Positions 47,127 through 59,361 of a DNA stretch of 64,000 nt are shown here, piece after piece. This DNA is from Liolophura sinensis (taxonomy: Eukaryota; Mollusca; Polyplacophora; Chitonida; Chitonidae), in contig NC_088307.1 of the NCBI RefSeq assembly GCF_032854445.1, forward strand, positions 10,850,001 to 10,914,000, in the 5' to 3' direction. Every line of letters starts with the position of its first letter. Positions within the stretch are counted from its first letter, which is position 1. The translations under genes and the position numbers were made by a program. The notes beneath the pieces are model-generated. The model saw nothing but the letters and a program-made list of their open reading frames with translations, was not told the DNA's origin and searched no databases.

Positions 47127-47351
47127 TAACAGGAGGCGGTAGATCCAGGGACGGTGCAACGACTGGTTGACCCGTATCAGTATAATGGGTCGGGTGGGGA
47201 GGCTTACGTGCCTTCGGTAAGGCGTCTCAGTGAAGCAGCACTAGATAAAAAGTTACATGCGCTCTAAGAATTCCTTCGTCGTCATATGACTGAAATATTG
47301 TTAAGTACGACGTTAAAACTCCAAGCACTCACTCACTTACTTACTCACTCA
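47127..47351 (+). mobile_element. SINE family B, 5'-truncated, with 10-bp TSD
   Basis: Starts aggaggcggtagatcc and runs through cgtcgtcatatgactgaa to an expanded cactcactcacttacttac tail. It is flanked by CTTGTTGATA at 47117-47126 and 47352-47361. Confidence 0.9.
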
Positions 47352-47939
47352 CTTGTTGATACCAACAGAAACAAAACTAGATTAGAAAAAATTAGATTGC
47401 AAGCTGACCTCAGTAATATATATTTTATAATCCAAGCAAACATAAATATGTTGTTTTCACTGATCGTCACACTACTACATATATACGTGTAGTTGTATCG
47501 GTTGTATTTAAACAGTGCTGACATATGAAATGTCACACAATGTATGCTGTACATAATGGTAGACCTATATACCACTTAATAATGTTCATAATAATAATAA
47601 TAATGGCATATGAAATAATACCGGTAGCTGAACAAATGAGTGGTTAGTCACATTGGTAGAGTGCATGGGGATTAGCATATTATAAAATTTAGTGTTAAAA
47701 ACAGATTTTTGCTTTGGAATTTAAAACTTTAAATCTTTTTAATTCTCTCACATAAATTGTTGCAAAAGGGCGATTCGGTTTTATATATGTGAACAACAGA
47801 AACATTATGATCTTTTTCATACTTATCTATGAGCATTCGCCCTTTGAGGGTTTTGGGTTCTAATTATGTTTTAATCATATGTTAATGACTTAAGTACACC
47901 AAAATGTATATAAAGCTCTCGAACACACATATTCGCCGT

Positions 47940-48310
47940 AAAAAGTCTTTTGATCAGTCTAAATTGCCTGGAGGACTTACGATCACACTGCAACACATCA
48001 AAGAAGCCGCCGTTGGACTAATTAGGAACTAATTAGGCCTGTGCATTAGGTATATCAATTTGGCCTGTTCTTATCTCGCATTTCCTGAAGTTAAAAGATT
48101 TATAATAAGTGGCCAATAAAGCGCTATGCGCAAGACTTACAATCTTCTTAACTGGATTGGATTACAATCTATCGCGATATCATATGGGGCAATAATTAAG
48201 TTAATAAAAGGTCATAACTGGATAAACAAAGTCTTAATCCGTTTTTAATTCCTCAATTACGCTTACGTTCAGCGCAGTGGCCGAGGAAGATTGTACGGCG
48301 ACTAGACTAA
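47940..48310. promoter_or_regulatory. Homeodomain-motif-rich block, possible regulatory element
   Basis: High-complexity, less AT-biased sequence with TAATTAGG, AACTAATTAGG, GGATTGGATTACAATC, GCCAATAAAGCG and TTAATCCG. No open frame spans it. The call is an inference from composition and motif density. Confidence 0.3.
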
Positions 48311-48904
48311 ACGTTGGTGTTATGTGTTTCTTTAGCCCCAAGTCAACTCCGAATTAAATTTTGATACAAATCATAAAGCAGTATAAACTGGAGGAAAAAT
48401 TCATAACCTGTGATATATACATGTATATAAATGTAGGAATTGATTTGTTTAATTTTTTATATACGGATTAAAAAGGTAATGGCACATTTACGTAATAACT
48501 TTCATACATGTCTTTCCTACCATTTCACCCATGGGTATATCTTAGGTTACTTACGTCGTATATTTTTTAAATACAAGCACAGTTATGGAACGTAATAAAG
48601 GAAAGTATCTCCTGTTCTAAAAACAAACAACAAAGCATTATATTTTACTAAGCAAAATTACAAATCTTTTCACGTTTAAAATATAATAAGAGACGTGCAG
48701 CATATAAAGGGCAAAAAAGATCAGCGACGATAGTGTAACAGGCAAATGCATGGTTACACGTAACTGGTGAAATACCTCTTGTGAATTCACCTGAGTCAGT
48801 GTTTAATTTTGACTGCTCTTGTAAATGTATAAGTGGCAACAATGAAAAGCCAGGCTAGGATCGTGTATGTTATACAATGGCCAGAGTCAAACGATCGATT
48901 TTGA

Positions 48905-49520
48905 CAATACTTACACGTTTAAAAAGCACCTGTACGACAACCTTCAGTCAGTGCTGCCACACAGTTTTAAATGTTTCCTCAAGCACCTGTACGACAACCA
49001 TCCGTCAGCTGCACATAGATTTTACACATTTCCTCAAACAAATGTACGACAACCTTCCGTCAGCGCCACACAGTTCTTACACATTTCCTCAAGCACCTGT
49101 ACAACAACCTTCCGTCAGCTGCACATTGATTTTAAATATTTCCTCACGCAAATGTACAACAACCTTCAGTCAGCGCCACATAGTTCTTACCAATTTTCTC
49201 AAGCACCTGTACGACAACCCTCATTCTGTGCCACAAATTCTTACACGTTCCTTCAAGCACCTGTACGACAGCCTTCGGTTAGTGCCACACAGTTCTTATC
49301 CATTTCTTCAAGCACCTGTACTGCAACTTGCAGTCAGCGTCACACAGTTGTTATCAATTTCCTCAAGTACCTGTACGACAACCCTCAGTCAATGCCACAC
49401 AGCTTTTACCCATTTCCTCAAGCACCTGTACGACAACCTTCGGTCAATGCCACACAGTTCTTATCTACTTCCTCAAACACAAATCGCAGCACATGGAGTT
49501 CCAGCAAGTTTCCTCAACTG
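48905..49520. repeat. 55-bp minisatellite, about 11 units
   Basis: Unit core gcacctgtacgacaacctt, then agtcagtgccacacagttct and a tacacatttcctcaa joint. The spacing measured at the cacctgtac core is 57, then 55 with one 54. Because 55 is not a multiple of 3, each frame cycles through all three phases; two long overlapping plus-strand frames (216-221 codons) are therefore open through the array. I regard them as artefacts. Confidence 0.93.
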
Positions 49521-49529
49521 TCTGTAGGG

Positions 49530-50290
49530 TAACCTTTAGTTAGAAAAAGTGGGGCAAAGGTTAAGTTGTTGACAAGTGATTATGTGTTGCCATGATCTCC
49601 TGAATAACTTGTCGCAAAACAAACCACCTATCAAACTTATTTCCCATTTTCTGAAGTTTTACCGCTAGGGTGTTTTCCACACTCTCTCCCTATCATATAT
49701 TAACCTGAATTCGGCCTGTTATAAATAAAAGTGTTTAGTCATTTAATTGGTCTTTAAAGCCATGGATGAATTCAACCGGCATGCCCGGAGTAATCATGTG
49801 TCTTTCCGCAGGTAGCTGCAAAGTTTCTAGTTTTTGTATCTTTTAAAATTTATTTGAAAGTCGCAGCCACACAACCGACAAGAGGATTCGAACTCGCGAC
49901 TGTATTGATCATGCATGCACCCGTGACAACGCTTTAGGGCAAATGAGCTACGACCAAGGAACTCGTGGCTTTGCTTTCTACTAGCCTAACTATAGTGTAC
50001 GTTTAAGTATGGTTAAGCCAAACCCGATTTGTTGTTCACCTATCCAGGTGAGGGATTCGCACATTTCCTAGTCGCTGCCGCTAGAATTCTTTTCACTTAA
50101 AGCGTGGTTTCAATTCTACACGTACATTACTCAAGATTATTTCACTTCTGTATTTCAAATCATTTTAGACTTTCGCCAATTGTGTATAAATACTCGTTAA
50201 AGTTGTTGAAATGTGAAGTTCAGTCAGAATAAAAACTTCCCTAAAGTAATCTTTAAAGCAACAATCTAGCGTCACTGTCAACCAATTCTG
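49530..50290. other. No gene seen
   Basis: 49860-49970 has a tRNA-like GATTCGAACTCGCGAC (a reversed B box), possibly a decayed SINE head. Otherwise nothing recognised. Confidence 0.35.
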
Positions 50291-50292
50291 GC

Positions 50293-50665
50293 AAGTGTAG
50301 CCCTGAGCATGCTTGGGGTTTTACGTCGTGTTTTACAATTTCTCAATTATATGACGACGAGGAGTCATTAGGTGTGTATACATATCATTTGTTTTCTTGT
50401 GGCAGAGAGAATCCATGCCGCCAAAGTGCTGCTGCACACCAGAATCCATGCCGAAGACACCAGACATACAGACACCCCATCCAATCAACATTATTCTGAT
50501 ACAGGGCCAACCAGTCCTGTTCCCTTGCTCTAACCTCTCAGTGCTTAGCGACAAGCGAGGCAGCAACAAGTCCCATTTTGAAAGTCCCTGATCTGACCCG
50601 CCCCAAGGTTTGATCCCAGATCTCAAAAAATCGAGGCAGGCGCACAAGCCACTAGGACACCGAGC
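50293..50665 (-). mobile_element. SINE family C: tail shared with family B, different body
   Basis: Begins like a family B tail (gcttggggttttacgtcgtg, attatatgacgacgagga). It continues with its own body (gccgaagacaccagacatac, ttctgatacagggccaacc) and ends with a reversed tRNA-like head (ggtttgatcccagatctc). Confidence 0.6.
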
Positions 50666-53600
50666 AGGTTACATATGTAGACACGTACATATGTATTCAG
50701 AGTAAACTGAATCCACACATTGTTATGACGCTATTATCCCGTCAGATTATGAACGTAATCCATGAACGGGATCCGCCGTCTACAGCTTGAACAAACGCAG
50801 CCTCACCAGGAGTGACATTTAAATTGCATCCACTTCAGTCGCGGACCTGAAGGAGCCACTTGTTCTGACATTTTGGTCTGAAGGCACGGGTGCATTGTTG
50901 CCCGGGGTGTTATGCTTGGGTAAACTCCCCGCCCATGTAATTACGTTTGGGGCCAAACTTGAAAGGTCGCACTAAATTTAATATTTCTACCTTAACCCGA
51001 ATTGTTCAACATTGCTCTTATCCGACGGCACGTGCTGACAAGTGCACGCACGCGCATCATCGCGTGGCGCTGCAACAACGTTCCGTTTACGACAGTTGCA
51101 TGCGCCTTTATTACAACATAACTTTTTAATTTCCCGGTTTAATTAAGATTTCTGCACTCCGATGATCAGGCATCGAGGAAAGGTGAAATGTCAAATGTTA
51201 ACTATAAGCTTCGATGAATACCTCTATAGGAGGACAAAACTGTTGTTGTTGGGAATTTCGTACTTTTTGTTTAGGTTTTGGTTGCAGGGTGCTTTTTTTG
51301 TGCACCTGCCAATCTTGATTTTAACGTGAGTCTTCAAGCGACCTGCGCATGGTCGAGGGATTCCCCTGTGTTCTGCCCGGTTACTGAGACTGTGTAATCT
51401 ATAACAATGCACTCAAATCGTTTAGTTCAGCCATTAGTCTAAAAATAACTATAAGGGCAAAGAATGTGAAGACTATGTCTATATTAAAAGTAACCAGTAA
51501 AAGAATTCAAATGGCGGTATTTTAAGATTTTTTTCCGACCGAGTAAGATTTATTCGAAGCATTGGAGTTTACCGTTGTTTTTCTCTGACTGTAAAGTGAC
51601 TAGTGAGGGCACATCACGTTTTTCTCTACTTAATGGACAGAGATTACCATACACCAATGCATTCAAAATACATATGCATACAGAGCTATGAATGCATTGG
51701 TTGAATGGATATTGAAACAACGTCACATATGAACACCCAGGTCGTTTTGTTCAGTCGTGGAACTGAATGTAATTTAACTTTAAGTACTGAAACAAATCCA
51801 CCCACAGTCGTGTAGACATCTGCGGATGTTAAAACAAGACTTCTATTTTGAGCATTTTACGCGGGTTTTTTTGTGGAACAAACGACATAGAAATGCATAA
51901 GCAATCAAAGACAGAAGGAAAATGTCTCGAGTATATGGAAAGACTGTTCCAGGGAGTTGTAGGTACCCGTTCTGTGGTCAAAGTTTAGTCGACTCTTTGA
52001 ATAACATGTTCAAGGGCGAATATCTTGTACACACCTCTGAAGGCTTGGCCGATGAGTGACACTTAGGAACGATAAATGAGCATGCTGCTGAGAGGTTTTC
52101 AAGTCATGGGGTGATATCCTTAAATTATCGCCTAGGGAAACCGTCAGGCATTGTTGTAGAGGGAAGCGGATACTTTGGCACGGTGGTTCCGAAGCCCACA
52201 CACAAATCGGCATTGTCGAATCTTTATAGACGTACTTGCTCCCGTAGACGGCTCCTTGCTGAGTCGAACGACTTGAATGGAGACTGAGCGTCTCGGCAAA
52301 AAGGGTAATCCTCAATCGATATGAAGTTGGATATGTTAACCCTTTCTGCGCCGTTGATAGCAGATATATGGGAGTGAGTGTAGAAGTAAGAAGAATGGGC
52401 CTACATCATATAAGCTTTATATATATTATATTGTATAGTCTTTGTCAAGCATTTGCTTTGCAAACTCTTTCTCTTTGATTTGAAATTAATAAGCTACTTT
52501 GATAATGATGATGACTTAGATTTACGGCGGCTCCATTCCAACAAACGCTGAGACACAAATTAAAAGGCTTTCATGAGCCAAACAACTTTAGTTATATGTT
52601 TTGAACTGAAATACATGTGATTTTAAGATCGATCTGTTTAATAATTATTTTACGGTAAAATGACTGTGGCCAGGTTTGTGAGTATAGAAAACCGGAGTCA
52701 ATACGCTTGTCTGGAAACTTTACAAGCTTCCGGCCTTACTGGCAAAGAAAACATTAAAGAGAAGTGTATGTCAGATGGAAGACTTTTATTTACTGTTTCT
52801 GAATATAGCTGGATTTATTTATTTATTTTTGAATTTTTTCAAGTTATTGAAATGCATTTGAAACTTTTGTCAATTTATGGTCATTCTTTGGCCACAATGG
52901 AATTAGTGATGTCACATCGGATTTTTGCAACTTTCCACTCATAGACAGCTAGATTGCACCGTTAGAAATGCATATTCATACCGATCTATGAACGCCTTCG
53001 CCTAAAGGACCTCGAAAGGAACTGTTTCAGGCAAATAATATGGATGTGAGGTCTGTGGCACTCTCTGGACCACTAAACAGACCACCGTGGAATGTGGTGT
53101 TTCAAAACAACTTTCTTTGTTGGAAAAATTGAAAAAGAATAAATCGGATCATTTTTCGGGATAGTGATAAATGGTTTTTATCCAGTCAGACTTTTGCTAT
53201 TTTTTAGTATAGTCCACGAAAATATGAGCCTCGTCTGTGCACGTTTTATTAAAAAAGTTCGTAAAATTTAAAATACACGTGCGACCCTTTTTATACATAT
53301 TTCAATGTTTAGATTCATTTTAACTCTGTAAATTGGACAGGTATATATGAGACTGATATTTTCTGAACAGCAATGATTTGAGCTGTTATTTGTGAATAGA
53401 GAAAAAATGAATTCATAAGCGAATATTTATTTTTGTTAAAAATATACAGTATATCCTCTTTAAATTAAAGAGCCGTACTTTCATCCGAACTAAAACGCAC
53501 AGTACATCAACGCGAGGGGAAAAGTTAAACTTTCTTTGGTAGGGGCGGATACCGGTAAAGGGTTAACAGACGTGTACACGTGATGGCGATGTAGAAATGT

Positions 53601-53680
53601 GACTTATTGACAGGTCTATCGACCACTACAAATGACCAGTCAGCCCAGGAAAACATCTCAAAGTTGGCCTTTGCGACACG
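50666..53680. other. No gene seen; palindrome and a SINE scrap
   Basis: 51340-51390 is a SINE-A scrap (gcgcatggtcgagggattcc). A 12-bp perfect inverted repeat CCAATGCATTCA / TGAATGCATTGG lies at 51654-51665 and 51689-51700. 50740-51110 is GC-richer. No splice-supported exon. Confidence 0.4.
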
Positions 53681-54230
53681 AATTATCCCCCTTGGTAATT
53701 AGCGTGTCGTTTCCCCGCAGGCTATTGTGTGGCGCTTTATGAGCTCAGATGGTAACATTCTCGAGACGGCTTGGAAAAGAGAGTACTGGAGAGCTCTTTA
53801 CGCCACCACGTTCTCTATTGATGGCGCTTGGATACTCTTTCTTTAGGCAGTCGAGGAAAGTCGTCGACGGGCGCTAGCTTAGCGATTAAAGCCGCGGCAA
53901 AGAATGGAAATTGACTTTTAATTAAGGAAGGCGGAGACCTTACGGACCGCTCTCATCTATGGAGCGAGTCAGGGTTTGAAAACCTCTTGTCATCGAACAG
54001 ACGACGTGTCCCTTTGGCGTTGGAAGAGTGTGAAATCCTTTACGTCACCGGGATGGCACGGGTCCTGGGCCCTTTCGGCCCCCTAACCATACATTTGCCA
54101 GGCGATGTCGGGCTCTTGTGGAACGAAGCGCTGCCAACGATTAGCTCTTTGAGGGTTGCTCTTCAAGAACTGACTGACCCGTCTCAAATTTCAACCAATC
54201 CCTCCCGTTAATGGACGAGGGGATATTCCG
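53680..54230. promoter_or_regulatory. GC-richer, high-complexity block, possible regulatory element
   Basis: It stands out from the AT-rich surroundings and contains GGTAATTAGCG, TTTTAATTAAGG and a palindromic gggccctttcggcccc. The open frame inside (from about 53987) starts without ATG right after a stop and matches nothing I know. A coding exon cannot be excluded. Confidence 0.3.
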
Positions 54231-54557
54231 ACCACTTCAGACCAATTCAAATCTGCGTTTGTTTTTAATAATTGCTCTCCAAGTTAACTGTCGCCGGGAG
54301 AAAAAAATCCATCCCAATCTCTCCGAAGTCTTTTAAAAGAAAAGGAGTTAAAAAAAGATTTAAACTACTTCTGTAGACGCGTGAAGAGTAGAAAACGTGA
54401 ACTTTGCATGCTTTATATTACGGCCTCATATAGCGGATTTATAGTTAGACGTACTCAACGGGTCTTTGCGCTTCTAAACGGACGACTGTTTGACTGAATA
54501 AATGACCGACAGATTGTTTGAAATAAAAAAATGATCGAATAAATTAATGAATGCATT

Positions 54558-54768
54558 GACATCACTGCATTTGTTTTCACCTAATTCTGCTTAAGCCATG
54601 GTGCTAGGGGGCATGTAATTTGCTACCATTTATGCATTTACATGAACAGTTAGAATAAAACCCTGACTGAGGTAAACTGACAAGAGGCCGTATTTCGGTT
54701 ACGTGTAACCATTTGTCACCTATCACACTGTCGTCGCTGCTCCTGTCTTACTCTTTATGCTGTACGTC
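54558..54768 (+). repeat. Dispersed repeat D, copy 1 (partner 63199-63420)
   Basis: Shares atcactgcayttk, attctgcttaagycatg, agggggc-tgta, tacatgaacagytagaataa and aaaccstrwctgaggtaaa with the second copy. Unknown class, no TIR or tail recognised. Confidence 0.75.
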
Positions 54769-55750
54769 TTAAGTATATTGATTTACGGATTAATCTTCGG
54801 GGCATTAAAAAAGGTAGTTTAAAGAAGTTTTAGGTCCTAAGAAGAAGCTCAGAAGTTTTTAGTGCGTACATCCTAACAAGTTTTAACCGTTGCACATATG
54901 CTTTAACTTTTAAACTTAAACTTTCCAAGTATAGTTTAAATTTTATGCACCCAGTATTTCCTTCTGGTATGAACTTCATTACTGAATCATATTTTTTTAA
55001 AAATTTACTTTTAAGTTTCAGAAATGAAAATAATATAATTAAACATTACTCTATTCACTTATGAAAGGAATTTCTTAAAAGTCTAACATGAGGTCTAATT
55101 CTATACCAAACGTCATCCTTCTAAGAGGATCTTATCTTCTTATATTGATTTGCTATTAAAGTGTTAATGTTGATGTGCTGATGTTGTTTAATCTGATATT
55201 AAGGTGTTCAGTTTTCATGGGCTCAAATCACCGAAGTGACCCGATACACACCACCGCCCTTTGTCAGGCATGAAAAACTTTCAACCTTAAAGCCGCGCTC
55301 AAAATAGCGAGACTGGGATTTGAACCTGCATCCACAATGGGAAACAATTGTTTACTGTTTTCTGGTCATGTTGTTCAAAAACGTAGCAGCAGTGAAGAAC
55401 TATATTAACTCTTCACTGGACTGAAGTTTTATTAGTTTTCAGTTAAATACAACTAGACTGGCATTAAGATTTATGCCTGGTTTAGCGTTTAAATGCACTT
55501 TTGAACAACCAGTCTCAACGTTGAAATCACTCGCTGAGGCAAATGTAACACTTTCGAGACATAAGATGCCACACGAGCTAGTCTAAGAACAGTGAGCTAT
55601 ACACTATTTCCTGGAAACTCGCTTTATTCTGTAGTGCATGGTGTATCTTAAATAAAGGACATTTAAAACACATCAAGACAGATAGTTGTGGCAGTCTTCA
55701 AAATGTAGATATACAATAAAGCAGCATTATTTAGTACCGAGCAACACACT
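54769..55750. other. No gene seen
   Basis: AT-rich sequence leading into the minisatellite. 55240-55350 contains a tRNA-like ctgggatttgaacctgcatc and could be a decayed SINE head. Confidence 0.35.
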
Positions 55751-55759
55751 AGCGTAGCT

Positions 55760-56730
55760 TAATATTAACGGGTAATATTAATGTCCACTGAAGTAGCGCT
55801 CACAACTTAGACATATAATATAGAGTGTTATCTTACACCGAGTTAAATTGGCGAAGGTTAACACTAATGGGGTACATTATTGTATACCGAGGTAGTATTC
55901 ACGGCGTAGAGATACACTATTAATGTGTACTGAGGTAGTATTCACAACGTAGAGACACACCATTAATGTGTACTGAGGTAGTATTCACAACGTAGAGATA
56001 CACCATTAATGTGTACTGAGGTAGTATTCACAACGTAGAGATACAATATACAGTGTTATCTCGTACGAGTTAAACTTGCGTGGGGTGAACATTATTGGTG
56101 AACATAAATGGTGTACATTAATGTATACTGAGGTAGTATTCACAACGTAGAGATACAATATACAGTGTTATTTCGTAATGTAGAGATACACAATCAATGT
56201 ATACTGAGGTAGTATTCACAACGTAGAGATACTCCATGAATGTATACTGAGGTAGTATTCACAACGTAGAGACACACCATTAATGTATACTGAGGTAATA
56301 TCCATAACGTAGGGATACACCATTAATGTGTACTGAGGTAGTATTCACAACGTAGAGGTACACCATCAATGTATAATGAGGTAATATCCATAACGTAGGG
56401 ATACACCATTAATGTGTACTGAGGTAGTATTCACAACGTAGGGATACAGTATTAACGTGTACTGAGGTAGTATTAACCACGTAGAGATATATTAACGGTG
56501 TACATTAATGTGTGCTGAGGTAGTATTCACAACGTAGATATAGAGTAAGCGGATCTCTGGTAACAAGCTACAACGTCGTAGTTTAACATTACTGGAGTGC
56601 ATTAATGTATACTGAGGTAGTCTTCAAACGGTGGAAATAAACTGAGCAGTGTTATCTCGAATCGAGCTACATTAGCATAAGCTGAGTAATGGCGCTTAAA
56701 ATGTGTACTGAGATAGTCTTCTGAAAGTGG
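55760..56730. repeat. 43-bp minisatellite with higher-order variants
   Basis: Unit tactgaggtagtattcacaa plus cgtagagatacaccattaatgtg, with 43-bp spacing confirmed between 55928, 55971 and 56014. Units are irregularly interrupted by a longer variant (aatatacagtgttatctcg). Each unit contains TGAGGTAGTA. Confidence 0.93.
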
Positions 56731-56739
56731 AGAAAGCAA

Positions 56740-57767
56740 AAACTAAAATTCGTTATCCCCAGACCACAAAGTTGAAAACTGCATCTAGTTTGCATGAATG
56801 TTAAATTTAACTTGTGATTAATTAACATTAATGCGTCCACAGTAGTTCATATGAAAGAATAAAGGAATAACGGTACTGGGTTAAATGAATATATGAAGTA
56901 AATAAAACGCTGATACAATGCTGAAAAGATAACAAAGTAAGTGAGCTGACGTATACATTTTCTAAAACAGCGGATAAACCATATGTATATGCCATATAAT
57001 GTATAAGCTATAAGCAGATTATAATTAAATACTGTATAAATTAGCATATGTTTTGGTTGTTGTTACTCCAAAGGCGAGGAGCACTAGGTAATACTACTAA
57101 ACGGCGGTTTAGTTCACAGAGGGACCATTTTTAAATCCAGAAAGCGAGGAAGAGAGAGAAAACATTGCATGTATCCTTAACAATGTGCTGATTTAGCAAT
57201 CATGGCATTGGACAACTAGAATGTGGAAGTCATAGAATTGACAATCATTCCGCATCCCATAATATGTACCGCAGTGCCTTGTTACATAGATCATAGAGGT
57301 ATAAACACATAAGAAAGTAGAGATATATTTATGCCTCCATACATAGGTCACAGAGGTATAAATACATAAGGAAGTACAAATATATTTATGCGTCCGTACA
57401 TAGATTACAGAGGTATAAATACATAAAGAAGTAGATATATATTTATACCTCCATTCATAGATAGATATATGTAGTAATTATGAAGGAACTGGTGAGTGCA
57501 GTAAGCTTAATAAATTTCCACAGAATCAACCACCAATAATATAATCAGCGTAATCAACAAAGGCGACGACGTGACAAAGTACCTATACAGATTATAACAC
57601 ACCTTGCAAAAGTCAACCACTCCTAAACTGCTCCATAACGTATATGAAGATGTAATGCAATTTCAACCCACATCAGTCGCAGTAGAATCATTTAAAATCC
57701 AGTTATAAGATATAAGAAAAGATTTTCAGACACGAGATTTATGTAGACGTAAGCTGGGGTGATGATT
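56740..57767. repeat. 3' flank of the Ly6-mucin gene with a 57-bp triplicate
   Basis: 57284-57460 holds three 57-bp units (cagaggtataaatacataa, agaagtaga, tatatttat). The rest is AT-rich with no further exon that I can support. Confidence 0.75.
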
Positions 57768-59051
57768 TTACACCTGCGGGTTGCAGAGGTCTTGTTTGCA
57801 GCATCTACCGTGACGAAATCTGACGCCTTGATGGTAATACTGGCGCTGATGGAGAATGTCGTCGGCCATTGATACACATTCCTGCAAACGAGCCAACATT
57901 GGTACTGTGAGCCATGGTCACATATCACATTTGAACTAAAACATTATATACTTCATTCAGTTTAATGAATATAATGAACACATATTGTACCATACAACCC
58001 ACACCCTTCGAATTTGTGACTCTTCTCTCACAATGGCGACACGGGTCCAAGCTGGACTGATCAATGAACTCTGGCAATATGTGAGTATACCGATTAACCA
58101 GTATATCTGCGAAATGATTCCTAGATTTGGCCTTAATTCAGCTCTAACTGGATACTATCAATAGTTTTTCAGTGTGCCCTGGTTCATCTGGGATACGTTT
58201 TTCTTCATAAAGAAAAAAAAATGCTAAAGAAAGCTGTTTATCAGTTTGGCGTAAATTATCAATAAAATAATAAACAAAATAACTCTAACTTGAATATGAT
58301 CGGGAATGTAAAAATACTTACGGTGGATGTCATACAGAATGACTGAGTCTTCCCACCTTGATCTCGTCCAACGAAGCATTGCTGCAATATTTAGAAGTCA
58401 TAGGTCTGTATCATAAGATACAAAATTGCATATTATAGTCTTTTTGTTTTAAATCTTCAGCGTTGTTTTCGAACTTAAATTGTTTTAGGTGTGTTTTTTC
58501 TTCAGATGGTTCATAAAGTTTTTATTTTTTATGTTCACAATAACGATTTAATTAAACAGGCTATACTGTTGATTTTGGGGCAAAGTCCATATTCGCTAAA
58601 GTTTCTCTGTATTGACCAAGTATGTCTCAAATTATTGCCATTCAGAAAATATCAAGCTCGTAACTGTTATGTTTATAGTGTTCAAATGATTCTAAATGCC
58701 GAAAAAGTTATAACTTGACCCGTTTTGTTTTATTAATCTTAAAACCACGTGCACACACGAGGCTATATTTTATAAAATGTAATTATTTTGAATATTCTAA
58801 AATAATAGTCGGGGCCTCCGTGGCTCAGTCGGTTAAAGCGCTAGCGCAGCGTAATGACCCAGGAGTCTCTCACCAATGCGGTCGCTGTGAGTTCAAGTCC
58901 AGCTCATGCTGGCGGCTGTACGTGAGAAGGTCTGCCAGCAACCTGCGGATGGTCGTGGGTTTCCCCCGGGCTCTGCCCGGTTTCCACCCACCATAATGCT
59001 GGCCGCCGTCGTATAAGTGAAATATTCTTGAGTACGGCGTAAAACACCAAT

Positions 59052-59094
<43 letters not shown>

Positions 59095-59361
59095 GTCAAA
59101 ATTCGATTTGATTTGGGCAAAAATCTCCGGTGCAGACACATTAAAAAGCAAGTCTCTTTCCTAGATGTAACATTTTCCAGTCATTATATGAATATAATAG
59201 GACAGTTTCGATCTGATGTTAAACTTCAATGAATCATTCTTTCATCCTAATTCATGAAAATGTTACCCTTACACTCACCTCTCCATTGCCACACTTCACT
59301 GTGATTGAACACGCTGTTTTAAGGGCATCAAACGCTCCGCATTTGTAACATGTCGGCGCTG
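57768..59361 (-). CDS. Three exons of the complete C-terminal Ly6/uPAR domain
   Basis: 59361-59279 (TCYKC to GNGE, cysteines 4, 7, 17, 23), 58381-58322 (QCFVGR to FCMTST) and 57881-57768 (ECVSMADD to CCKQDLCN). In the last exon a second acceptor 15 bases upstream would shift into a frame that loses CCxxxLCN, so I chose the inner one. Confidence 0.85.

Noticed and set aside
48867-49532. Two overlapping 216-221 codon frames as a repetitive protein gene
   Set aside because: They lie entirely in a 55-bp minisatellite whose period is not a multiple of three, and each unit changes reading phase; no splice or promoter support.
53987-54211. 74-codon frame in the GC-richer block
   Set aside because: No ATG start, follows a stop codon directly, and lacks flanking acceptor and donor; kept only as a reason to look at the block.
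55760-56730. Array of let-7 microRNA precursors
   Set aside because: Only the first ten bases match; the remainder of the mature sequence and any pairing arm are absent.
58870-59151. Minus-strand frames with poly-Phe runs
   Set aside because: They come from the SINE body and its A(40) tail read in reverse.
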